DNA of 64,000 nt from NCBI GenBank assembly GCA_023101725.1, contig JALJCO010003065.1:95001-159000 (forward strand), written 5' to 3'. A model generated the notes under the pieces. The model saw nothing but the letters and a program-made list of their open reading frames with translations, was not told the origin of the DNA and made no database searches. The translations under genes and the position numbers were made by a program. Below are positions 46,926 to 64,000 of this stretch, piece after piece. Positions within the stretch are counted from its first letter, which is position 1. Each line of letters opens with the position of its first letter. The stretch is from Atherinomorus stipes (lineage: Eukaryota > Chordata > Actinopteri > Atheriniformes > Atherinidae).

Positions 46926-49900
46926 ACTAACTATACTATGACATACTTATAATACTATGTGATACACTTACTATACTATGACACACTTATTATACTATGT
47001 GATACACTTACTATACTATGTGATACACTTACTATACTATGACACACTGACTATACTATGTGATACACTTACTATACTATGACACACTTACTATACTATG
47101 TGATACACTTACTATACTATGACACACTTACTATACTATGTGATACACTTACTATACTATGACACACTTACTATACTATGTGATACACTTACTATACTAT
47201 GACACACTTATTATAGTATGTGATACACTTACTATACTATGTGATACACTTACTATACTATGTGATACACTTACTATACTATGACACACTTACTATACTA
47301 TGTGATACACTTACTATACTATGTGATACACTTACTATACTATGACACACTTACTATACTATGTGATACACTTACTATACTATGTGATACACTTACTATA
47401 CTATGACACACTTACTATACTATGTGATACACTTACTATACTATGACACACTTACTATAGTATGTGATACACTTACTATACTATGATACACTATACTATA
47501 CTATGTATATGATACACTTACTATACTATGACACACTTACTATACTATGTGATACACTTACTATATTATGTGATACACTTACTATACTATGACACACTTA
47601 CTATACTATGTGATACACTTACTATACTATGATACACTTACTATACTATGTGATACACTTACTATACTATGACACACTTACTATACTATGTGATACACTT
47701 ACTATACTATGACACACTAACTATACTATGTGATACACTTACTATACTATGTGATACACTTACTATACTATGACACACTTACTATACTATGTGATACACT
47801 TACTATACTATGACACACTTACTATACTATGTGATACACTTACTATACTATGACACACTTACTATACTATGTGATACACTTACTATACTATGACACACTT
47901 ACTATACTATGTGATACACTTACTATACTATGGCACACTTACTATACTTTATGTGATACACTTACTATACTATGACACACTTACTATACTATGATACACT
48001 TACTATACTATGACACACATACTATACTATGTGATACACTTACTATAGTATGTGATACAATTACTATACTATGATACACTTACTATACTATGATACACTT
48101 ACTATACTATGACACACTTACTATACTATGATACACTTACTATACTATGACACACTTACTATAGTATGTGATACACTTACTATACTATGATACACTTACT
48201 ATACTATGACACACTTACTATACTATGTGATACACTTACTATACTATGACACACTTATTATACTATGTGATACACTTACTATACTATGACACACTTACTA
48301 TACTATGTGATACACTTACTATACTATGACACACTTATTATACTATGTGATACACTTACTATACTATGACACACTTATTATACTATGTGATACACTTACT
48401 ATACTATGACACACTTACTATACTATGTGATACACTTACTATACTATGACACACTTATTATACTATGTGATACACTTACTATACTATGACACACTTACTA
48501 TACTATGTGATACACTTACTATACTATGACACACTTACTATACTATGTGATACACTTACTATACTATGACACACTTATTATACTATGTGATACACTTACT
48601 ATACTATGACACACTTACTATACTATGTGATACACTTACTATACTATGACACACTTACTATACTATGTGATACACTTACTATACTATGACACACTTATTA
48701 TACTATGTGATACACTTACTATACTATGACACACTTACTATACTATGTGATACACTTACTATACTATGACACACTTACTATACTATGTGATACACTTACT
48801 ATACTATGACACACTTATTATACTATGTGATACACTTACTATACTATGACACACTTATTATACTATGTGATACACTTACTATACTATGACACACTTACTA
48901 TACTATTGATACACTTACTATACTATGACACACTTACTATACTATGTGATACACTTACTATACTATGACACACTTACTATACTATGTGATACACTTACTA
49001 TACTATGACACACTTACTATACTATGTGATACACTTACTATACTATGACACACTTATTATACTATGTGATACACTTACTATACTATGACACACTTACTAT
49101 AGTATGTGATACACTTACTATACTATGACACACTTATTATACTATGTGATACACTTACTATACTATGAAACACTTACTATACTATGACACACTTACTATA
49201 CTATGACCCTTACTATCTATTGCCTTATTGTCCGCCCCTATCTATGCCCTTACTATACTATTGATACACTTACTATACTATGACACACTTATTATACTAT
49301 GTGATACACTTACTATACTATGACACACTTATTATACTATGTGATACACTTACTATACTATGATACACTTACTATACTATGACACACTTACTATACTATG
49401 TGATACACTTACTATACTATGACACACTTATTATACTATGTGATACACTTACTATACTATGACACACTTATTATACTATGTGATACACTTACTATACTAT
49501 GACACACTTATTATACTATGTGATACACTTACTATACTATGACACACTTACTATACTATGATACACTTACTATACTATGACACACTTACTATACTATGAT
49601 ACACTTACTATACTATGACACACTTACTATACTATGATACACTTACTATACTATGACACACTTACTATACTATGTGATACACTTACTATACTATGACACA
49701 CTTACTATACTATGTGATACACTTACTATACTATGACACACTTATTATACTATGTGATACACTTACTATACTATGACACACTTATTATACTATGTGATAC
49801 ACTTACTATACTATGACACACTTACTATACTATGTGATACACTTACTATACTATGACACACTTACTATACTATGTGATACACTTACTATACTATGACACA

Positions 49901-52900
49901 CTTACTATACTAGTGATACACTTACTATACTATGACACACTTACTATCTATTGATACACTCTATACTATGCACACTTCTATACTAGGCACTTACTAACCC
50001 TTATATACACTTACTATACTATACACACTTACTATACTATGATAACTTACTATACTATGACACACTTACTATACTATGTGATACACTTACTATACTATGA
50101 ACACTTACTATACTATGATACACTTACTATACTATGATACATTACTATACTATGCCCCTATTATGACCTTATTATGCCCTTTTGTGATCTCTATACTATG
50201 CTTATATTAGGTCTTATACTATGACCTACTATACTATGTGATCCTCTGATCCTTACTATCTTGTTATCTTGATTCTATACTATGACACCTCTTCTATGAT
50301 ACACTTACTATACTATGACACACTTACTATACTATTGATACACTTACTATACTATGACACACTTACTATACTATGTGATACACTTACTATACTATGAACA
50401 CTTACTATACTATGTGATACACTTACTATACTATGACACACTTATTATACTATGTGATACACTTACTATACTATGACACACTTATTATACTATGTGATAC
50501 ACTTACTATACTATGCACCTTATTATAGTATGTGATACACTTACTATACTATGACACACTTACTATACTATGTGATACACTTACTATACTATGACACACT
50601 TACTATACTATGTGATACACTTACTATACTATGACACACTTATTATACTATGTGATACACTTACTATACTATGACACACTTACTATACTATGTGACACAC
50701 TTACTATACTATGACACACTTACTATACTATGTGACACACTTACTATACTATGACAGACTTACTATACTATGTGATACACTTACTATACTATGACACATT
50801 TACTATACTATGTGATACACTTACTATACTATGACAACTTACTATACTATGATACACTTACTATACTATGATACACTTACTATACTATTGATACACTTAC
50901 TATACTATGACACACTTACTATACTATGTGATACACTTACTATACTATGCACACTTATTATACTATGTGATACACTTACTATACTATGACACACTACTAT
51001 ACTATGTGATACACTACTATACTATGACACTTACTATACTATGACCTTTATACTATATTCTCTATATACCTTACTATACTATGCACCTTATTATACTATG
51101 TGATACCTTACTATACTATGACACACTTTTATACTATGTGATACACTTACTATACTATGACACACTTATTATACTATGTGATACACTTACTATACTATGA
51201 CACACTTACTATACTATGATACACTTACTATACTATGACACACTTACTATACTATGACACACTTACTATAGTATGTGATACACTTACTATACTATGACAC
51301 ACTTATTATACTATGTGATACACTTACTATACTATGACACACTTATTATACTATGTGATACACTTACTATACTATGACACACTTACTATACTATGTGATA
51401 CACTTACTATACTATGACACACTTACTATACTATGTGATACACTTACTATACTATGCACACTTACTATACTATGTGATACACTTACTATACTATGACACA
51501 CTTACTATACTATATACCTCTATACTATGTATACACTTACTATACTATGACACACTTATTATACTATGTGATACACTTACTATACTATGACACACTTATT
51601 ATACTATGTGATACACTTACTATACTATGACACACTTACTATACTATGTGATACACTTACTATACTATGACACACTTACTATACTATGTGATACACTTAC
51701 TATACTATGACACACTTACTATACTATGTGATACACTTACTATACTATGACACACTTATTATACTATGTGATACACTTACTATACTATGACACACTTACT
51801 ATACTATGTGATACACTTACTATACTATGACACACTTACTATACTATGTGATCCTTCGCCTTACTATACTATGATACACTTACTATACTATATCCTCTAT
51901 CTGATCCTTCTATCTATGATACACTTACTATACTATGACACCTTATTATACTAGTGATCCTTACTATACTATGCACACTTACTATACTATGTGATACACT
52001 TACTATACTATGCCCTTATTATACTATGTGATACCTTACTATCTATGCCCTTCTATACTTGTGATCTCTTCATGCCTCCTATGATACCTTACTATACTAT
52101 GACACACTTACTATACTATGTGATACACTTACTATACTATGACACACTTACTATACTATGTGATACACTTACTATACTATGACACACTTACTATACTATT
52201 GATACACTTACTATACTATGACACACTTACTATACTATGTGATACACTTACTATACTATGACACACTTACTATACTATGTGATACACTTACTATACTATG
52301 ACACACTTACTATACTATGTGATACACTTACTATACTATGACACACTTACTATACTATGTGATACACTTACTATACTATGACACACTTACTATACTATGT
52401 GATACACTTACTATACTATGACACACTTACTATACTATGTGATACACTTACTATACTATGACACACTTATTATACTATGTGATACACTTACTATACTATG
52501 ACACACTTATTATACTATGTGATACACTTACTATACTATGACACACTTACTATACTATGTGATACACTTACTATACTATGACACCTTACTATACTATGTT
52601 CCACTCTTCTTGCCCTTCTTACTATGCCTCTTCTATGACATTCTATACATGCCTTCTTGTCTTCTTTTCCTCTTTCCTATACCTTACTATACTATGACAC
52701 ACTTACTATACTATGTGATACACTTACTATACTATGACACACTTACTATACTATGTGATACACTTACTATACTATGACACACTTACTATACTATGTGATA
52801 CACTTACTATACTATGACACACTTACTATACTATGTGATACACTTACTATACTATGACACACTTACTATACTATGTGATACACTTACTATACTATGACAC

Positions 52901-55900
52901 ACTTATTATACTATGTGATACACTTACTATACTATGACACACTTACTATACTATTGATACACTTACTATACTATGACACACTTACTATACTATGTGATAC
53001 ACTTACTATACTATGACACACTTACTATACTATGTGATACACTTACTATACTATGACACACTTACTATACTATGTGATACACTTACTATACTATGACACA
53101 CTTACTATACTATGTGATACACTTACTATACTATGACACACTTACTATACTATGTGATACACTTACTATACTATGACACACTTACTATACTATGTGATAC
53201 ACTTACTATACTATGACACACTTACTATACTATGAACCTCTTCTTGATACACTTACTATCTATGCCCTTTTTAGTGACCTTCTATACTATGAACCTTACT
53301 ATATATGCCGTGATACACTTACTATACTATGCACACTTATTATACTATGTGATACACTTACTATACTATGACACACTTATTATACTATGTGATACACTTA
53401 CTATACTATGACACACTTACTATACTATGTGATACACTTACTATACTATGACACACTTATTATACTATGTGATACACTTACTATACTATGACACACTTAC
53501 TATACTATGATCCTTACTATACTATGATACCTTACTATACTATGATACACTTACTATACTATGATACACTTCTATACTATTGATACACTTACTATACTAT
53601 GACACACTTACTATACTATTGATACACTTACTATACTATGACACACTTATTATACTATGTGATACACTTACTATACTATGACACCTTATTATCTATGTGA
53701 TATACTATCTATGCACCTTTTCTTGTCCTCCGCCTCCCATCTTGCCTTCTTGATACACTTACTATACTATGACACACTTACTATACTATGTGATACACTT
53801 ACTATACTATGACACACTTACTATACTATGTGATACACTTACTATACTATGACACACTTACTATACTATGTGATACACTTACTATACTATGACACACTTA
53901 CTATACTATGTGATACACTTACTATACTATGACACACTTACTATACTATGTGATACACTTACTATACTATGAACACTTATTATACTAGTGATACCTTACT
54001 ATACTATGACACCTTACTATACTATGCTTCTATCTGTCTCCTTCCTCGCCCGCATACATTACTATACTATGACACACTTACTATACTATGTGATACACTT
54101 ACTATACTATGACACACTTACTATACTATGTGATACACTTACTATACTATGACACACTTATTATACTATGTGATACACTTACTATACTATGACACACTTA
54201 CTATACTATGTGATACACTTACTATACTATGACACACTTACTATACTATGTGATACACTTACTATACTATGACACACTTATTATACTATGTGATACACTT
54301 ACTATACTATGACACACTTACTATACTATGTGATACACTTACTATACTATGACACACTTACTATACTATGTGATACACTTACTATACTATGACACACTTA
54401 CTATACTATGTGATACACTTACTATACTATGACACACTTATTATACTATGTGATACACTTACTATACTATGACACACTTATTATACTATGTGATACACTT
54501 ACTATACTATGACACACTTATTATACTATGTGATACACTTACTATACTATGACACACTTACTATACTATGTGATACACTTACTATACTATGACACACTTA
54601 TTATACTATGTGATACACTTACTATACTATGACACACTTATTATACTATGTGATACACTTACTATACTATGACACACTTACTATACTATGTGATACACTT
54701 ACTATACTATGACACACTTACTATACTATGTGATACACTTACTATACTATGACACACTTACTATACTATGTGATACACTTACTATACTATGACACACTTA
54801 TTATACTATGTGATACACTTACTATACTATGACACACTTACTATACTATGTGATACACTTACTATACTATGACACACTTATTATACTATGTGATACACTT
54901 ACTATACTATGACACACTTATTATACTATGTGATACACTTACTATACTATGACACACTTACTATACTATGTGATACACTTACTATACTATGACACACTTA
55001 TTATACTATGTGATACACTTACTATACTATGACACACTTACTATACTATGACACACTTACTATACTATGTGATACACTTACTATACTATGACACACTTAC
55101 TATACTATGTGATACACTTACTATACTATGACACACTTATTATACTATGTGATACACTTACTATACTATGACACACTTATTATACTATGTCCTCTCTTGC
55201 CTCCCTCCTTCTTTGGACCTTACTATCTATGACACACTTACTATACTATGTATACACTTACTATACTATGACACACTTATTATACTATGTGATACACTTA
55301 CTATACTATGACACACTTACTATACTATGTGATACACTTACTATACTATGACCCTTACTATACTATGATACACTTACTATACTATGACCCTTACTATACT
55401 ATGATCACTTACTATACTATGCACTCTATCTATACACTTACTATACTATGATACACTTACTATACTATGCACACTTACTATACTATGATACACTTACTAT
55501 ACTATGACACACTTACTATACTATGATACACTTACTATACTATGACACACTTACTATACTATGATACACTTACTATACTATGACACACTTACTATACTAT
55601 GTGATACACTTACTATACTATGACACACTTACTAACTATGCCTGATACACTTACTATACTATGACACACTTACTATACTATGTGATACACTTACTATACT
55701 ATGACACACTTACTATACTATGTGATACACTTACTATACTATGACACACTTACTATACTATGTGATACACTTACTATACTATGACACACTTACTATACTA
55801 TGTGATACCTTCTATCTATGACACACTTACTATACTATGTGTACCTCGGCCTTTCCCCTCCCTCCTCTCTATATACACTTACTATACTATGATACACTTA

Positions 55901-58900
55901 CTATACTATGTGATACACTTACTATACTATGACACACTTACTATACTATTGATACACTTACTATACTATGACACACTTATTATACTATGTGATACACTTA
56001 CTATACTATGACACACTTACTATACTATGTGATACACTTACTATACTATGACACACTTATTATACTATGTGATACACTTACTATACTATGACACACTTAC
56101 TATACTATGTGATACACTTACTATACTATGACACACTTACTATAGTATGTGATACACTTACTATACTATGACACACTTATTATACTATGTGATACACTTA
56201 CTATACTATGACACACTTACTATACTATGTGATACACTTACTATACTATGACACACTTACTATACTATGCGATACACTTACTATACTATGACACACTTAT
56301 TATTCTATGTGATACACTTACTATACTATGACACACTTACTATACTATGATACACTTACTATACTATGTGATACACTTACTATACTATGACACCTACTAT
56401 ACTATGTGATACCTTCTATACTATGCTTTTACTGGCTTCCCTTTCCTCTATCGCCCTCTTCTTGATACCTTACTATACTATGACCACTACTATACTATTA
56501 TCCTCTATCTATGATACACTTACTATACTATGACACACTTACTATACTATGTGATACACTTACTATACTATGACACACTTATTATACTATGTGATACACT
56601 TACTATACTATGACACACTTACTATACTATGTGATACACTTACTATACTATGACACACTTACTATACTATGTGATACACTTACTATACTATGACACACTT
56701 ACTATACTATGTTCCTCTTTAGCACACTTACTATACTATGTGATACACTTACTATACTATGACACACTTATTATACTATGTGATACACTTACTATACTAT
56801 GACACACTTATTATACTATGTGATACACTTACTATACTATGACACACTTATTATACTATGTGATACACTTACTATACTATGACACACTTACTATACTATG
56901 TGATACACTTACTATACTATGACACACTTACTATACTATGTGATACACTTACTATACTATGACCCTTACTTTAAGACACACTTACTATACTAGTGATACA
57001 CTTACTATACTATGACAAACTTATTATACTATGTGATACACTTACTATACTATGACACACTTATTATAGTATGTGATACACTTACTATACTATGACACAC
57101 TTATTATACTATGTGATACACTTACTATACTATGACACACTTACTATACTATGTGATACACTTACTATACTATGACACACTTACTATACTATGTGATACA
57201 CTTACTATACTATGACACACTTATTATACTATGTGATACACTTACTATACTATGACACACTTACTATACTATGTGATACACTTACTATACTATGACACAC
57301 TTATTATACTATGTGATACACTTACTATACTATGACACACTTACTATACTATGTGATACACTTACTATACTATGACACACTTACTATACTAGTGCCTCCT
57401 TCCTTCTATCTATGACACACTTATTATACTATGTGATACACTTACTATACTATGACACACTTATTATACTATGTGATACACTTACTATACTATGACACAC
57501 TTACTATACTATGTGATACACTTACTATACTATGACACACTTATTATACTATGTGATACACTTACTATACTATGACACCTTATTATACTATGTGATACAC
57601 TTACTATCTATGACCCTTCTATACTTGTCTTGTTTCTATATATGACACACTTATTATACTATGTGATACACTTACTATACTATGACACACTTATTATACT
57701 ATGTGATACACTTACTATACTATGACACACTTATTATACTATGTGATACACTTACTATACTATGACACACTTACTATACTATGTGATACACTTACTATAC
57801 TATGACACACTTACTATACTATGATACACTTACTATACTATGACACACTTACTATACTATGATACACTTACTATACTATGATACACTTACTATACTATGT
57901 GATACACTTACTATACTATGACACACTTATTATACTATGTGATACACTTACTATACTATGACACACTTATTATACTATGTGATACACTTACTATACTATG
58001 ACACACTTATTATACTATGTGATACACTTACTATACTATGACACACTTACTATACTATGTGATACACTTACTATACTATGACACACTTACTATACTATGT
58101 GATACACTTCTTCTACCTATGCCCTTACTATACTATGTGATACACTTACTATACTATGCACACTTACTATACTATGTGATACACTTACTATACTATGACA
58201 CACTTATTATACTATGTGATACACTTACTATACTATGACACACTTATTATACTATGTGATACACTTACTATACTATGACACACTTACTATACTATGTGAT
58301 ACACTTACTATACTATGACACACTTACTATACTATGTGATACACTTACTATACTATGACACACTTATTATACTATGTGATACACTTACTATACTATGACA
58401 CACTTACTATACTATGTGATACACTTACTATACTATGACACACTTACTATACTATGTGATACACTTACTATACTATGACACACTTATTATACTATGTGAT
58501 ACACTTACTATACTATGACACACTTACTATACTATGATACACTTACTATACTATGACACACTTATTATACTATGTGATACACTTACTATACTATGACACA
58601 CTTACTATAGTATGTGATACACTTACTATACTATGACACACTTATTATAGTATGTGATACACTTACTATACTATGATACACTTACTATACTATGATCTAC
58701 TATACTAGCCCTTATTAGTACTAGCTATCAGGTTATCAACTTTATCTTTATCTTGACCTATTATTATTGATACTTCTATACTATGCACACTACTATACTA
58801 TCCTCTCTGTGATACACTTACTATACTATGACACACATACTATACTATGTGATGCACTTACTATACTATGACACACTTATTATACTATGTGATACACTTA

Positions 58901-61900
58901 CTATACTATGACACACTAACTATACTATGTGATACACTTACTATACTATGACACTTATTATAGTATGTGATACACTTACTATACTATGATACACTTACTA
59001 TACTATGACACACTTACTATACTATGTGATACACTTACTATACTATGACACACTTATTATACTATGTGATACACTTACTATACTATGACACACTTATTAT
59101 ACTATGTGATACACTTACTATACTATGACACACTTACTATACTATGACCCTTATACTATGTGATACATTTACTATACTATGACACACTTATTATACTAGT
59201 GATACACTACTATACTATGACACCTTATATACTATGCACCTTTTATCTATCTAACGCACCTCTATACTATACCCTAACTGATACACTTACTATACTATGA
59301 CACACTTACTATAGTATGTGATACACTTACTATACTATGATACACTTACTATACTATGACACACTTACTATACTATGTGATACACTTACTATATTATGTG
59401 ATACACTTACTATACTATGAAACACTTACTATACTATGTGATACACTTACTATACTATGATACCTTACTATACTATGATACCTTACTATACTTGACACTT
59501 ACTATACAGTGTCCTTATATACTATATACACTTACTATACTATGACACACTTACTATACTATTGATACACTTACTATACTATGACACACTAACTATACTA
59601 TGTGATACACTTACTATACTATGACACACTTACTATACTATGCTTATTATTATGATACCATATACATGACACACTTACTATACTATGACCTTTATACTAT
59701 GTGATACCTTATCTATGACACACTTACTATACTATGCCTTTTTTACTCTATCTTGACACACTTACTATACTATGACACACTTATTATACTATGTGATACA
59801 CTTACTATACTATGACACACTTACTATACTATGTGATACACTTACTATACTATGACACACTTACTATACTATGTGATACACTTACTATACTATGCACACT
59901 TACTATACTATGATACACTTACTATACTATTGATACACTTACTATACTATGACACACTTATTATACTATTTACACTTACTATACTATGACACACTTACTA
60001 TACTATGTGATACACTTACTATACTATGATACACTTATTATACTATGTGATACACTTACTATACTATGACACACTTACTATACTATGTGATACACTTACT
60101 ATACTATGACACACTTACTATACTATGTGATACACTTACTATACTATGACACTTATTATAGTATGTGATACACTTACTATACTATGACACACTTATTATA
60201 CTATGTGATACACTTACTATACTATGACACACTTACTATACTATGTGATACACTTACTATACTATGACACACTTATTATACTATGTGATACACTTACTAT
60301 ACTATGACACACTTATTATAGTATGTGATACACTTACTATACTATGACACACTTACTATACTATGTGATACACTTACTATACTATGACACACTTACTATA
60401 CTATGTGATACACTTACTATACTATGACACACTTACTATACTAGTGTCCTTACTATCTATTACACTTACTATACTATGAACACTTACTATACTATGTGAT
60501 ACACTTACTATACTATGCACACTTATTATACTATGTGATACACTTACTATACTATGACACACTTATTATACTATGTGATACACTTACTATACTATGACAC
60601 ACTTACTATACTATGTGATACACTTACTATACTATGCACACTTATTATACTATGTGATACACTTCTATACTTGCCTCTACTATACTATGACCACTTACTA
60701 TACTATGTGATACACTTACTATACTATGACACACTTATTATACTATGTGATACACTTACTATACTATGACACACTTATTATACTATGTGATACCTACTAT
60801 ACTATGACAACTTACTATCTTGCCGCCGCGCCTTAACACTTTATACTTGTTACTATACTATGATACACTTACTATACTATGCACTTATTATAGTATGTGA
60901 TACACTTACTATACTATGATACACTTACTATACTATGACACACTTATTATACTATGTGATACACTTACTATACTATGACACACTTATTATACTATGTGAT
61001 ACACTTACTATACTATGACACACTTATTATACTATGTGATACACTTACTATACTATGACACACTTACTATAGTATGTGATACACTTACTATACTATGAAC
61101 ACTTATATATATGATACTTTTTGACCTTCTATACATGTGTACTATACTATGTGATCCTTACTATCTATGACACACTTACTATAGTATGTGATACACTTAC
61201 TATACTATGACACTTATTATAGTATGTGATACACTTACTATACTATGACACTTATTATACTATGTGATACACTTACTATACTATGACACACTTATTATAC
61301 TATGTGATACACTTACTATACTATGACACACTGACTATACTGTGACACACTTATTATACTATGTGACACACTTATTATACTATTACACACTTACTATACT
61401 ATGTGACACACTTACTATACTATTGATACACTTACTATACTATGACACCTTATTATACATGTGATACACTTACTATACTATGACACACTTACTATACTAT
61501 GATACACTTACTATACTATGTACCTTACTATACTAGTGATACACTTACTATACTATGCACACTTATTATACTATGTGATACACTTACTATACTATGACCC
61601 TTACTATACTATGATCCTTCTTTGTTATATTGATCCTTCTATACTATGACACCTATTATACTATGTGATACCTTACTATACTATGACCCTTACTATACTA
61701 TGATACCTTACTATACTATGACACACTTACTATACTATGATACACTTACTATACTATGACACACTTACTATAGTATGTGATACACTTACTATACTATGAC
61801 CTTACTATATATGTGATACACTTACTATACTATGACACTTATTATAGTATGTGATACACTTACTATACTATGACACACTTACTATACTATGATACACTTA

Positions 61901-64000
61901 CTATACTATGACACACATACTATACTATGTGATACACTTACTATACTATGCCTTACTTTAGGATTCTCGCCTAGCCTCCAGTGATACACTTACTATACTA
62001 TGCACACTTATTATCTATGTGATACACTTACTATACTATGACACACTACTATACTATTCTTCCTTGATACACTTACTATACTATGACACACTTACTATAC
62101 TATGTGATACACTTACTATACTATGACACACTTATTATACTATGTGATACACTTACTATACTATGACACACTTATTATACTATGTGATACACTTACTATA
62201 CTATGACACACTTATTATACTATGTGATACACTTACTATACTATGACACACTTACTATCTATGCCTCTCTTGTCTTTTTATGCCCTTTCTATCCTCTTTC
62301 TTCTATGTTTTTTTTCCTTATTTCTTGACCTTTTTTGCCTTCTGACCTTACTATACTATGCTCTTACTATGTGATACACTTACTATACTATGAACACTTA
62401 CTATACTATGATCACTTACTATACTATGCCCTTTTATACTATGTGATACACTTACTATACTATGACACCTTACTATACTATGTGATACACTTACTATACT
62501 AGTGATCACTTACTATCTATGACACACTTATTATACTATGTGATCCTTCTTCTTGCACTTCTATCTATGACACACTTACTATACTATGTGATACACTTAC
62601 TATACTATGACACACTTATATGTGATACCTCTATACTATGACACCTTCTATCTATGCCTCTCGCTCTTGACACACTTACTATACTATGACACACTTATTA
62701 TACTATGTGATACACTTACTATACTATGACACACTTACTATACTATGTGATACACTTACTATACTATGCACACTTACTATACTATGTGATACACTTACTA
62801 TACTATGACCCTTACTATACTATGTGATACCTTACTATACTATGACACACTTACTATACTATGCCCTTTTTCTGTGTACCTTCTATCTATGATACACTTA
62901 CTATACTATGACACACTTACTATACTATGTGATACACTTACTATACTATGACACACTTATTATAGTATGTGATACACTTACTATACTATGACACACTTAC
63001 TATACTATGTGATACACTTACTATACTATGACACACTTACTATACTATGTGATACACTTACTATACTATGACACACTTCTTCCCTTCTATACTATGATAC
63101 ACTTACTATCTATGACACACTTACTATACTATGTGATACACTTACTATACTATGACACACTTATTATAGTATGTGATACACTTACTATACTATGCACACT
63201 TATTATAGTATGTGATACACTTACTATACTATGCACCTTATATACTATGTGATACACTTACTATACTATGACACACTTACTATACTATGTGATACACTTA
63301 CTATACTATGACACACTTATTATACTATGTGATACACTTACTATACTATGACACACTTACTATACTATGTGATACACTTACTATACTATGACACACTTAC
63401 TATACTATGTGATACACTTACTATACTATGACACACTTACTATACTATGTGATACCTTCTACTCTATCTATACCCTTCTATACTATGTGATACCTTACTA
63501 TACTATGCACCTTACTATACTATGTGATACACTTACTATACTATGACACTTATTATAGTATGTGATACACTTACTATACTATGACACACTTATTATACTA
63601 TGTGATACACTTACTATACTATGACACACTTACTATACTATGTGATACACTTACTATACTATGACACACTTATTATACTATGTGATACACTTACTATACT
63701 ATGATACCTTCTTCTTGCCTCTATACTATGTGATACACTACTATACTAGACCTTATTATACTATGTGATACACTTACTATACTATGCCTTTTCTGTGCCT
63801 CTTCAGATTATACTTGTGCCTTATTATCTTGCCTCTATCTATGTGACCTCTTCGACCCGCTATACCTTACTATACTATGACACACTTACTATACTATGTG
63901 ATACACTTACTATACTATGACACACTTATTATACTATGTGATACACTTACTATACTATGACACACTTATTATACTATGTGATACACTTACTATACTATGA
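46926..64000 (+). repeat. 40 bp dimer satellite, about 17 kb, runs off the window
   Basis: A 21 bp half (TACTATACTATGTGATACACT) and a 19 bp half (TACTATACTATGACACACT) alternate with few changes. It is clearly related to the 21 bp satellite before it. Short degraded pyrimidine-rich patches interrupt the array from about 49.2 kb on. No gene is seen; short open frames here are repeat translations. Confidence 0.97.

Overview
The window is nuclear DNA of a ray-finned fish, probably a percomorph-like teleost. This rests on a 13-exon vertebrate gene with GT-AG introns, a tRNA-derived SINE of the type common in percomorphs, L2-like LINE remnants, and many hAT-like and TTAA-flanked MITEs. No prokaryotic, organellar or viral gene organisation is visible, and the species cannot be named from the sequence alone.

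There is one recognisable gene, on the + strand: the 3' half of ptpro (receptor-type protein tyrosine phosphatase O, GLEPP1; R3 subfamily). Thirteen coding exons between 2181 and 37296 join without a frame break into 449 residues plus a stop. They encode the end of a membrane-proximal fibronectin-III domain, one transmembrane segment, a 28-residue hydrophobic cassette exon, and a complete phosphatase domain with an intact WPD Asp, [11 protein letters not shown]-loop and Q-loop, ending in a short tyrosine-containing tail. The 5' half of the gene lies to the left of the window. A strong donor 16 nt after the stop, an acceptor-like site near 40416 and an AATAAA at 44381 suggest a spliced 3' UTR reaching about 44.4 kb.

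Tandem repeats occupy roughly two thirds of the window. Sixteen arrays with different units fill the introns, the putative 3' UTR and the downstream flank. The largest are a 25-26 bp array (8.6-11.6 kb), 21 bp arrays (2.6-4.1, 23.5-27.4 and 44.5-46.9 kb), a 33/39 bp array (29.5-36.05 kb), a CCAAT-box array (37.4-40.3 kb) and a 40 bp dimer satellite of about 17 kb that runs off the right edge. Almost all long open frames in the window are by-products of unit lengths divisible by three.

The most unusual pattern is that several arrays start at, or include, splice sites of ptpro. The 42 bp array in intron 2 repeats the last 14 nt of the transmembrane exon together with its 5' splice site, about 19 times. 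The 19 bp array in intron 8 and the GAGACACAC array in intron 12 begin at their donors, and the 33 bp array ends within a few bases of the acceptor of the P-loop exon. A second theme is nested transposons with readable target duplications in introns 2-4 and in the putative 3' UTR.
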